Source of the DNA: Solirubrobacteraceae bacterium
Lineage (GTDB): Bacteria > Actinomycetota > Thermoleophilia > Solirubrobacterales > Solirubrobacteraceae
Assembly (NCBI GenBank): GCA_016462625.1
Contig: JAEMSV010000059.1
Span: 2,878 to 22,852 of the forward strand
DNA: 19,975 bases
Direction: 5' to 3'
Positions 1 through 6,208 of the stretch are shown here, in pieces. The notes below the pieces were generated by a model that was not told the DNA's origin, searched no databases, and was given only the letters and a program-made list of their open reading frames with translations. Position 1 is the first letter of the stretch. Every line of letters begins with the position of its first letter. Made by a program: the position numbers and the translations under genes.

Positions 1-5
1 CATTG

Positions 6-24
6 TGGTTCGTGACGCGAACCA
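6..24. promoter_or_regulatory. Inverted repeat upstream of rtcB
   Basis: A perfect dyad with 7-base arms (TGGTTCG / CGAACCA) and a 5-base centre, ending 42 bases before the rtcB start. It could be an operator for rtcB or the 3' hairpin of a gene outside the window. The arm order is opposite to the actinobacterial LexA box (CGAAC then GTTCG), so I do not call it an SOS box. The rest of 1-66 shows no convincing Shine-Dalgarno site or promoter. Confidence 0.35.
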
Positions 25-66
25 GAATGCGCACACCCCTCCATCCACGACCCAGATCGCATCACC

Positions 67-1344
67 ATGTCTCTCACCGTCATCGGTCTCCACGAGGACC
101 GCACCATCGAGCAGCTCGAGCGCTGCGTATCCGCGGAGGACGGCGCGCTCGGCGTGCTGTGCGCCGACGGGCACGTCGGCTACTCGCAGCCCATCGGCGG
201 CGCGGTCGGCTACCGCGAGCACATCTCCCCGTCCGGCGTCGGCTACGACATCGGCTGCGGGAACAAGGCCGTGCGGACCAACCTCCGCGTGGACGAGCTC
301 CAAGCCGATGTCCCCCAGCTCATGGACGCGATCGTCGAGCGGATCAGCTTCGGCGTGGGCCGGCGCAACGACGAGCCCGTCGACCACCCGGTGATCGACG
401 CGATCGGCGCGGCGGAGTTCGCGCCGCAGCGCCAGCTGCGCGATCTCGCGGCCAAGCAGCTCGGGACCGTGGGCGCCGGCAACCACTACGTCGACCTCTT
501 CGCAGACGAGGACGGCTGGGTGTGGGTCGGCGTGCACTTCGGCTCGCGCGGGTTCGGGCACAAGACGGCGTCGGGATTCCTCGCGCTCGCGCAGGGCATC
601 CCGTTCGACGAGAAGGCGAAGGAGGGCGAGATGGACAGCCCGCCGATCCTCTTCCCGATCGTCTCCGAGCTCGGCCAGTCGTACCTGGCGGCGATGACCC
701 TCGCCGGCGAGTACGCCTACGCCGGTCGCGACGTCGTCGTCGACCGCGTGCTGGAGATCCTGGGCGCGACCGCCACCCTCGAGGTCCACAACCACCACAA
801 CTACGCCTGGCGTGAGCGTCACGGCGAGGACGAGTACTGGGTCGTCCGCAAGGGCTGCACCCCTGCGTTCCCCGGTCAGCTCGGCTTCGTCGGCGCCTCG
901 ATGGGCGAGGACGCGGTGATCCTCGAGGGCGTCGACTCCCCGTCGGCGGTGGCGGCTCTGCGTTCCACGATCCACGGTGCGGGGCGTGCCCTGAGCCGGA
1001 CGAAGGCCGCGGGCAAGCTGCGCAAGCGCTGGGTCAACAACGTGCGAGACGACCGCGCGGTGTACGAGACCCAGGACGCAGCGCTGGCCGCGCCCGGCGC
1101 GTCGAAGGCCCGCCACGTGCGCGTGCGCGTGGGCGGGGCGGTCGACTTCCCGAGCGTGAGGGCCGAGCTGCGCGAGCGCGGCATCGAGCTGCGTGGCGGG
1201 GCCGCCGACGAGGCGCCCGCCGCGTACAAGCGCCTCGACGAGGTGCTCACCCACCACGCCGACAGCGTGGTGGTGCGCCACCGCCTGCGCCCGATAGGCG
1301 TGGCGATGGCGCCGGCGGACACGTTCGATCCCTACAAGGACTGA
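67..1344 (+). CDS. rtcB: RtcB-family RNA-splicing ligase (3'-phosphate/5'-OH RNA ligase)
   Basis: A 425-residue protein of the RtcB family, which joins RNA 2',3'-cyclic or 3'-phosphate ends to 5'-OH ends using GTP and Mn2+, in RNA repair or tRNA maturation. Signature motifs occur in family order: DGHVGYSQPIGG (34-45), SPSGVGYDIGCGNK (54-67, metal ligands Asp61 and Cys64), GAGNH (136-140, His140), VHFGSRGFGH (156-165, His157), HHNYA (243-247, His244), RKG (261-263) and HGAGR (303-307, where His303 should carry the covalent GMP). Length is normal for the shorter bacterial members. The acidic residue three after the GNH histidine, usually Glu, is Asp143. ATG 67 starts directly at the conserved N-terminus; no Shine-Dalgarno site is visible. 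No archease or RtcA gene lies in the window, so its RNA target cannot be read from context. The 3' side is closed by a strong hairpin. Confidence 0.93.
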   Translation: MSLTVIGLHEDRTIEQLERCVSAEDGALGVLCADGHVGYSQPIGGAVGYREHISPSGVGYDIGCGNKAVRTNLRVDELQADVPQLMDAIVERISFGVGRRNDEPVDHPVIDAIGAAEFAPQRQLRDLAAKQLGTVGAGNHYVDLFADEDGWVWVGVHFGSRGFGHKTASGFLALAQGIPFDEKAKEGEMDSPPILFPIVSELGQSYLAAMTLAGEYAYAGRDVVVDRVLEILGATATLEVHNHHNYAWRERHGEDEYWVVRKGCTPAFPGQLGFVGASMGEDAVILEGVDSPSAVAALRSTIHGAGRALSRTKAAGKLRKRWVNNVRDDRAVYETQDAALAAPGASKARHVRVRVGGAVDFPSVRAELRERGIELRGGAADEAPAAYKRLDEVLTHHADSVVVRHRLRPIGVAMAPADTFDPYKD

Positions 1345-1352
1345 ACGTCCAG

Positions 1353-1404
1353 CGTCGAACGTTGAGATTCCGGGGTCCTGACCCCGGAATTTCGACGTTC
1401 GACG
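1353..1404. repeat. 52-base near-perfect palindrome between convergent genes (REP-like element or bidirectional terminator)
   Basis: Two 25-base arms pair around a 2-base centre (CT at 1378-1379). All positions pair except two G-T wobbles (1366/1391 and 1363/1394). The core is TTCCGGGGTC facing GACCCCGGAA. The element fills most of the 63 bases between the rtcB stop (1344) and the araC-type stop (1408), so it can terminate transcription from both sides. There is no T-tract on either strand, which is tolerated in many actinobacterial terminators. GGGGTC/GACCCC palindromes between convergent genes are also typical of REP elements; copy number elsewhere in the genome would decide. Confidence 0.8.
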
Positions 1405-1407
1405 GGG

Positions 1408-2421
1408 TCAAGCCGCGCGGGCACTGCCCGGCGTCTCGCCGGTCCAGCGCCGGTACGCCCGGGAGAACCCCGCGGCGTCGTGGTAGCCCAGCCGCGCGGC
1501 GACCTCCTGGACCGTCAGCCCGCCCGTCCGCAGCAGCTCGGTCGCGAGCGTCGCACGGACCTCGTCGGTGAGTGCGCGGAACGACGTGCCCTCCGCCGCG
1601 AGGTGCCGGCGCAGCGTGCGCGCGTCGATGTGCAGCGCGCCCGCAACCTCTTCCATGGACGGCGGCTCAGACAGGTCCGCGAGCAGCTTTGCCCGCACCG
1701 AGGCTGCGACGCCGTGACGCGCCCGCCGGCGGTCGAGCAGCTCCGCGCACTGCTCCTCCAACGCCTTGGCCGTGAACGGGTCGGCTTGCGGGAGCGCGGC
1801 GTCGAGCGCCACCCGGTCGACGACCAGCTCATGGGACGCGGCGCCCGTGCGGAGATCGACGCCCGGCAGCGCGGCACGAATCGCCGCGGCACGCTCGCCG
1901 TCGAAGCTCGTCGAGACATGCACCGGGCCCATCTGCCCCAGGATCGTCGGGACGAGGCGGCCGACCTTCGTGATCTCGCGCTCCACGAAGAACCCGCGGA
2001 CGTCTGCCGGGATCTCCTCGTCGAGCAGCCGCACCCGCGCGCCGGTCGCGTCCTCGCGGATCTCGGGGCGGATGAACGCGAAGGACAGCGGCGCGTACCG
2101 GACGCCGAGCCGCAGGACGTCGCGCCCGGTGGCAGCGGTCAGCAGCGCGAAGCCCGCCATGCCGAACGTGCCGAGCGTGTAGCGAGACCCCGCGTCGACC
2201 CCCAGCCCGGGTGGGTCACCGAGCGCGGCCACGAGGTTCCGGCCGATCGCCAGCTCCTGGCCGGCCTCGACCTCGGCATCGACCGCATCGAGCTCTGCGA
2301 TGGTCAGCCCGGTCCCCGTGAGGCACGTCGCGGCATCAAGCCCGCGGTCCGTCCCGACCGCCACGAGCAACCGCGCGGCGGCGGCACTGCGGCGAAAATC
2401 CCATGCCGGTTGCGCGTCCAT
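1408..2421 (-). CDS. AraC-family transcriptional regulator
   Basis: A 337-residue regulator with the layout of the AraC group that has a long N-terminal arabinose-binding-type effector domain (about residues 10-200) and a C-terminal double helix-turn-helix (about 245-335). The first DNA-binding helix region is around MEEVAGALHIDARTLRRHL and the second around VQEVAARLGYHDAAGFSRAY, ending in the family signature RRWTGETP. The ATG at 2421 is chosen because the effector domain starts just after it; the longer open frame to 2670 runs into the divergent gene and has no family-like sequence. It is divergent from a Baeyer-Villiger-type monooxygenase 70 bases away, a common arrangement in which the regulator controls the oxidase in response to its substrate. 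That role is inferred from position. Confidence 0.88.
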   Translation of the reverse strand: MDAQPAWDFRRSAAAARLLVAVGTDRGLDAATCLTGTGLTIAELDAVDAEVEAGQELAIGRNLVAALGDPPGLGVDAGSRYTLGTFGMAGFALLTAATGRDVLRLGVRYAPLSFAFIRPEIREDATGARVRLLDEEIPADVRGFFVEREITKVGRLVPTILGQMGPVHVSTSFDGERAAAIRAALPGVDLRTGAASHELVVDRVALDAALPQADPFTAKALEEQCAELLDRRRARHGVAASVRAKLLADLSEPPSMEEVAGALHIDARTLRRHLAAEGTSFRALTDEVRATLATELLRTGGLTVQEVAARLGYHDAAGFSRAYRRWTGETPGSARAA

Positions 2422-2491
2422 GTCCGGAAATGACAATAGGTCGTCCGCGGCGCGCATGGTGCAGACGCATGCCCCCGCCGATGATCGACGT
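2422..2491. promoter_or_regulatory. Divergent promoter/operator region between araC-type gene and monooxygenase
   Basis: 70 bases separate the two start codons. On the minus strand TATTGT (plus-strand positions 2433-2438) fits the actinobacterial TANNNT -10 box for the regulator, 11 bases before its ATG. On the plus strand ATGACA (2430-2435) resembles a -35 box, but no good -10 follows at 17-18 bases. GCATG occurs twice (2454-2458 and 2467-2471), separated by 8 bases, the second within the palindrome GCATGC; this could be an operator. No Shine-Dalgarno site is visible for either gene. Confidence 0.35.
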
Positions 2492-3967
2492 ATGGGAAGC
2501 ACTCCGTCCGTGGTCATCATCGGTGCCGGCTTCGGTGGGCTCGCAGCCGCCATCGAGCTGAAGCGCAACGGCATCGAGACCTTCACGGTCCTCGAGCGCC
2601 ACGACCACGTCGGCGGGGTCTGGCAGGCGAACGAGTACCCCGGGGCGGCGTGCGACGTGCCGTCGATCATCTACCAGTTCTCCTACGCACTGAATGGCGA
2701 CTGGAAGCACCGCTACGGCCGCCAGGCCGAGATCCGCGAGTACCTCGGCAAGGTCTCGAGCGACTTCGGCATCGACCCACACGTCCGCTTCAACACCGAG
2801 GTCAGCGCTGCGACCTTCCACGAGGACGCCGGCACCTGGGAGGTCACGACCGCCGGCGGCGAGACGCTGACCGCGGACGTCGTCATCTGCGCCACGGGCC
2901 AGCTCAGCCAGCCGGCCATCCCGCCGATCACCGGCCTCGACGGGTTCACTGGCCAGCACATGCACTCCGCCGAGTGGGACCCGAGCGTCGACATCAAGGG
3001 GAAGAAGGTCGCCGTCGTCGGGGGTGGCGCCAGCGCGATCCAGCTCGTCCCGACCATCGTCGACGAGGTCGAGCACCTCACCGTCATCCAGCGCGACCCG
3101 AGCTGGATCGTCAACAAGTACGACTGGAAGGTCGGCCCGGCCGAGCGCGCGCTCATGAAGCTCCCCGGCGTCGCCCGGCTCTACCACGACCTCATGTGGT
3201 GGTGGTTCGAAGTGCGGGCGCCCTCGATCAAGACGAGCTTCGACTGGCTGCGCGGCATCTGGGCCGCCGAGCGCCGCCGCCACATCAAGAAGACGCTGAA
3301 GGACCCGAAGAAGGTCGCCGCAGCGACCCCCGATTACACGTTCGGCTGCAACCGGCTGCTGCTCTCAAACGACTGGTACCCGACGCTCGCCCGCGAGGAC
3401 GTCGACCTGCTCGGCGAGGCGGTCACCGAGATGACCCCGACGGGCCTCGTCTGCGGCGACGGCACGACGGTCGAGGCCGACGTGGTCATCTGGTGCACCG
3501 GCTTCAAGGCGACCGAGTACCTGTCCCCCATCGACATCGTCGGCCGCGACGGCCTGCACATCCGCGAGGCGTGGAGCGACGGGCCCGAGGCCTACCTCGG
3601 CCTCACCACTCCGGGTTTCCCGAACCTCTTCATGAGCTATGGCCCGAACACCGGCAGCCTCACGAACTCGATCGTCTACCTCGTCGAGCGCCAGGCCGCG
3701 TACATGCGTCAGGCCGTCGAGCACCTGGGCCGCACGGGCGGCTGGATCGATGTGCGCCCCGACGTCCACGACGCGTTCAACGCCCGCCTGCAGGAGCGGA
3801 TGCAGGGAACGTCCTTCGCCTCGGGCTGCCCGGGCTGGTACACGACGGACAGCGGCAAGGTCACGCAGGTCTGGGTCGGCTCGCACATCGAATACGGGCA
3901 CCGCACGCGGGAGTTCGACCCCGGCGTGTACGAGCAGCACCCGGTGCGGGCGCTCGCCTCGGCCTAG
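2492..3967 (+). CDS. Flavin-containing monooxygenase, Baeyer-Villiger type (class B)
   Basis: A 491-residue class B flavoprotein monooxygenase, expected to use FAD, NADPH and O2 to convert a ketone to an ester or lactone, or to oxidise a heteroatom. The FAD Rossmann motif GAGFGG is at 11-16, followed by GGVWQANEYPGAACDVPS, typical of type I Baeyer-Villiger enzymes. The fingerprint FxGxxxHxxxWD is complete (Phe152, Gly154, His158, Trp162), immediately before the NADPH Rossmann motif VVGGGAS (about 175-181). CTGFKATEYL near the C-terminal third matches the conserved GF motif. ATG 2492 is preferred because the FAD motif begins about ten residues later; an in-frame ATG at 2456 would add 12 residues. 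The substrate cannot be read from sequence. It is probably regulated by the divergent AraC-family protein. Its TAG stop overlaps the stop of the convergent gene inside one CTAG. Confidence 0.92.
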   Translation: MGSTPSVVIIGAGFGGLAAAIELKRNGIETFTVLERHDHVGGVWQANEYPGAACDVPSIIYQFSYALNGDWKHRYGRQAEIREYLGKVSSDFGIDPHVRFNTEVSAATFHEDAGTWEVTTAGGETLTADVVICATGQLSQPAIPPITGLDGFTGQHMHSAEWDPSVDIKGKKVAVVGGGASAIQLVPTIVDEVEHLTVIQRDPSWIVNKYDWKVGPAERALMKLPGVARLYHDLMWWWFEVRAPSIKTSFDWLRGIWAAERRRHIKKTLKDPKKVAAATPDYTFGCNRLLLSNDWYPTLAREDVDLLGEAVTEMTPTGLVCGDGTTVEADVVIWCTGFKATEYLSPIDIVGRDGLHIREAWSDGPEAYLGLTTPGFPNLFMSYGPNTGSLTNSIVYLVERQAAYMRQAVEHLGRTGGWIDVRPDVHDAFNARLQERMQGTSFASGCPGWYTTDSGKVTQVWVGSHIEYGHRTREFDPGVYEQHPVRALASA

Positions 3968-5100
3968 CCCGCAAGCGTGTCGGCGATCGCCACGGCGACG
4001 AGCACCGCACTCGCCGCAGCGATCCCCACGATCAGCGTCAGCGGGGCCGTCGCGGCGGCCAGAATCGCCAGCGCTGCGACACCCAGCATCCGCGAGGACG
4101 GCACCCGGCCGAGCGTCTCGCGCAGATAGAACGCGTGCGCCAGCAGGACCAGCGCCGGGCCGCCGAACGCGAGGATCGTGAACCCGAGCGTCGCCTCGTC
4201 ACCGGGGTGTGCGATCGCGAGCTCGTCGCCCACGGCGATCGCGATCAGCGCCAGAACGACCAGCGTGAGCGTCCACGTCCCGGACCACCCGACCTGGCCC
4301 GCGTCGTCCACGCGGGCGACGGCGTCCGCGCCGATCTGCTCGACGCGCTGGAAGTAGCACCACCACAGCGCGACGGTGCCGACGAAGCTGATCGCGAGCG
4401 CAAGCAGGCGCTCGGGCGCGAACTCCGTGTTGACGAAGGTGTTCCCGGTACTCAGGACCGTCTCGCCCAGCGCGATGATGAAGAAGAGCCGGAAGCGCTC
4501 CAGCAGGTGCTCGCCCGCGATCTCGCTGTGCTCGAGGTCGATCGCCCGGCCACGCCCGGGCAACCAGTGCAGCGTGGAGACCCCGATGTACGTGGCGACG
4601 ACCGCGACGCCCCACAGGGCGATCCGCGCGTCCCCGTCCACCAGCGCGCCCGCGATCCACAAGCCCCCGGTGAGGACCTCCCACACGAGGTCGTTGAGGA
4701 AGTGCTCCCCGTGGGCCCGCCCGCGGAGCGCGACCATCAGGAACGCCGCCCGCCCGATCTGCATGGCGAGGTACCCCACGACGAAGAGCCAGGCATGGTC
4801 CCCGAAGGCCTCGCCGATCCCGACCGACATGACGAGGCTCGCGAACATCAGCCCGATCAGGAGCGCGCGCACAGGCATGCGGTCGGGCTCCAGCCAGTTC
4901 GCCCCCCACGCCGTCATGTACCACGCGTAGACGACCGCCAGCGCGAGGATCAGCGTCTCGAGGCCCGTCCGCAGGTCGATGTGCTCGACCAGGTGGTGCG
5001 AGAGCTGCCCGATCGCGAAGACGTAGACGAGATCGAAGAACAGCTCGAGCGGAGTGACGCTGCGGTCGGCCTCCGGATCCCGCGAGGCCTCCGTGGTCAC
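3964..5100 (-). CDS. LtrA-family (low temperature requirement A) integral membrane protein
   Basis: A 378-residue polytopic membrane protein with about 11-12 hydrophobic segments. Near the N-terminus SVTPLELFFDLVYVFAI and, mid-protein, LLERFRLFFIIALGET are the two hallmark motifs of the LtrA family (named from Listeria; biochemical role unknown). The GTG at 5100 is chosen because it overlaps the aroH stop as GTGA, the classic coupling arrangement, and because upstream codons in this frame only read antiphase through aroH. It is last in the rluB-aroH-ltrA run, so it is probably translated from the same message. The stop is TAG and shares three of four CTAG bases with the stop of the convergent monooxygenase, leaving no terminator between them. 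Function in this operon is unknown; the link to aroH may be only transcriptional. Confidence 0.88.
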   Translation of the reverse strand: MTTEASRDPEADRSVTPLELFFDLVYVFAIGQLSHHLVEHIDLRTGLETLILALAVVYAWYMTAWGANWLEPDRMPVRALLIGLMFASLVMSVGIGEAFGDHAWLFVVGYLAMQIGRAAFLMVALRGRAHGEHFLNDLVWEVLTGGLWIAGALVDGDARIALWGVAVVATYIGVSTLHWLPGRGRAIDLEHSEIAGEHLLERFRLFFIIALGETVLSTGNTFVNTEFAPERLLALAISFVGTVALWWCYFQRVEQIGADAVARVDDAGQVGWSGTWTLTLVVLALIAIAVGDELAIAHPGDEATLGFTILAFGGPALVLLAHAFYLRETLGRVPSSRMLGVAALAILAAATAPLTLIVGIAAASAVLVAVAIADTLAG

Positions 5101-5462
5101 TGCGCGCCGCTGAGATCCGCGCGCAGCTTGCGCGCGTCCCTGAGATACACGTGCCGGGTCTCGTGCCCGATCTCCGCGTAGAAGTGCATGAGGATCCGGA
5201 TGACGTTGGGCAACGCGCCCGGGACCGGGATCTCGCGGGTGCACAGCAGCGGCACCGTGTTGAACCCGAGCTCGCGCGCGGCGACGGCGGGGAACTCGGC
5301 GTCGAGGTCCTCGGTCATGCTGAAGATGCAGCTGACGACATCCTCGGTGCTCAGCGCGTTGCGCTGCAGGATCTCGGAGAGGAGCTCCTCGGTCGCATCG
5401 AGGATCTGCTGGCGGTCATTGGCGTCGACGGTCGTCGCGCCGCGAAGGGCGTACAGGCGCAT
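5097..5462 (-). CDS. aroH: Chorismate mutase, AroH type
   Basis: A 121-residue monofunctional chorismate mutase of the Bacillus AroH fold, converting chorismate to prephenate for phenylalanine and tyrosine synthesis as a cytosolic trimer. Comparison with the known B. subtilis enzyme shows the active-site residues in place: Arg7 in LRGATT, the Arg in ARELG, Cys and Glu in CTREIPV, the Arg in NVIRILM and Tyr in RHVYL. ATG 5462 starts exactly at the conserved N-terminus. A GTG at 5483 overlaps the rluB stop as GTGA and would add seven residues (MTPSSPP); given the same overlap at the other end of this gene it is a serious alternative. Neither start has a clear Shine-Dalgarno site. The gene sits between rluB and the LtrA-family gene on one strand and is probably cotranscribed. 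Confidence 0.94.
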   Translation of the reverse strand: MRLYALRGATTVDANDRQQILDATEELLSEILQRNALSTEDVVSCIFSMTEDLDAEFPAVAARELGFNTVPLLCTREIPVPGALPNVIRILMHFYAEIGHETRHVYLRDARKLRADLSGAQ

Positions 5463-5479
5463 GGGCGGCGAGGATGGTG

Positions 5480-6181
5480 TCACACGCCCGCGCGGCGCAG
5501 GAGCTCGACCTCGTCGACGGACAGCTTGCGGAACTTCCCGGGCGCGAGATCGTTGAGCTGCAGCGGCCCGAACTTGACGCGCTGGAGCGACAGGACCGGA
5601 TGCCCGACGGCCTCGCACATCCGGCGGACCTGGTGCTTGCGGCCCTCGTGGATGGTCAGCTCCAGGACGGTGCCCGAGACGCGATTGACCCGAGCCGGCG
5701 CGGTGCGGCCATCGTCGAGCTTCACGCCCTGACGCAGCCGTTCGACCGCGCGCTGGCTGATCGGGCCGTCGGTCACCTTCACGCGATAGGTCTTCGACAC
5801 CTCGAACGACGGGTGGGTCAGCTTGTGGGCGAGCGCGCCGTCGTTCGTCAGCAGGATGAGGCCGGTGCTGTCGGCGTCGAGGCGCCCGACGGGATACAGC
5901 CGCCCGTGCTTCCCGGGGACGAGGTCGACGACCTTGCGGCGCTCATGCGTGTCCTTCGCCGTCGAGACGTAGCCGGCGGGCTTGTTGACCGCGAAGACGA
6001 CCCGCCGCTCCTCCCCCGCGATGGTCACGCCATCGACGGCGACCTTGCTGGAGCCGTCGACGTCGCGGGCCGGATCGAGCACGATCTCACCGCCGATCGT
6101 GACCCGGCCCTCGCGGATGATCTCCTCCGAGGCGCGGCGAGAGGCGACGCCTCCGTGGGCAAGGAATTTGGCGAGCCTCAT
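5480..6181 (-). CDS. rluB: 23S rRNA pseudouridine synthase, RluB/RsuA family
   Basis: A 233-residue pseudouridine synthase of the RsuA/RluB/E/F family, expected to isomerise a uridine in the peptidyl-transferase region of 23S rRNA. An S4 RNA-binding domain occupies about 1-50 (RLAKFLAHGGVASRR at 2-16). The catalytic motif is VGRLDADSTGLILLTNDG, with the nucleophile Asp102. The C-terminal motif EGRKHQVRRMCEAVGHPV is also typical. RluB rather than RsuA is inferred from the common scpA-scpB-rluB neighbourhood. ATG 6181 is chosen because the S4 domain starts at once; upstream codons run into the divergent rlmN gene. No Shine-Dalgarno site precedes it, but TATGGT lies 9 bases upstream, so a leaderless or near-leaderless message is possible. 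Its TGA overlaps an alternative aroH GTG start. Confidence 0.93.
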   Translation of the reverse strand: MRLAKFLAHGGVASRRASEEIIREGRVTIGGEIVLDPARDVDGSSKVAVDGVTIAGEERRVVFAVNKPAGYVSTAKDTHERRKVVDLVPGKHGRLYPVGRLDADSTGLILLTNDGALAHKLTHPSFEVSKTYRVKVTDGPISQRAVERLRQGVKLDDGRTAPARVNRVSGTVLELTIHEGRKHQVRRMCEAVGHPVLSLQRVKFGPLQLNDLAPGKFRKLSVDEVELLRRAGV

Positions 6182-6190
6182 GGCGCTGTC

Positions 6191-6196
6191 ACCATA
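6191..6196 (-). promoter_or_regulatory. Candidate -10 box for rluB
   Basis: On the minus strand this reads TATGGT, matching TANNNT, 9 bases before the rluB ATG. It would start transcription within a few bases of the start codon, which fits the lack of a Shine-Dalgarno site. No recognisable -35 box was found. It physically overlaps the rlmN ribosome-binding site on the other strand. Confidence 0.3.
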
Positions 6197-6201
6197 GGAG
6201 G
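6196..6201 (+). promoter_or_regulatory. Shine-Dalgarno site of rlmN
   Basis: A perfect AGGAGG ends 7 bases before ATG 6209. It is the only textbook ribosome-binding site seen in the window and fixes the rlmN start, which otherwise lies in an open frame that continues far upstream. Because the leader needs this site, the rlmN promoter must lie upstream, inside the beginning of the oppositely oriented rluB gene. Confidence 0.85.
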
Positions 6202-6208
6202 CCCGCGT

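Noticed and set aside
1..66. LexA (SOS) box upstream of rtcB
   Set aside because: The dyad reads GGTTCG...CGAACC, the inverse arm order of the actinobacterial consensus.
1480..2433. A 317-codon plus-strand open frame opposite the AraC-family gene
   Set aside because: The minus strand carries a complete helix-turn-helix regulator; the antisense frame is Arg-rich shadow sequence.
2650..5181. An 843-codon plus-strand open frame spanning the monooxygenase and LtrA genes
   Set aside because: It is out of frame with one real gene and antisense to another. The translation is Arg/Pro-rich low-complexity sequence with no motif, as expected from high-GC codon bias.
6141..6153. Short palindrome GAGGCG-A-CGCCTC inside rluB
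   Set aside because: It encodes the conserved GGVASRR segment of the S4 domain, so the symmetry is explained by codons in GC-rich DNA.
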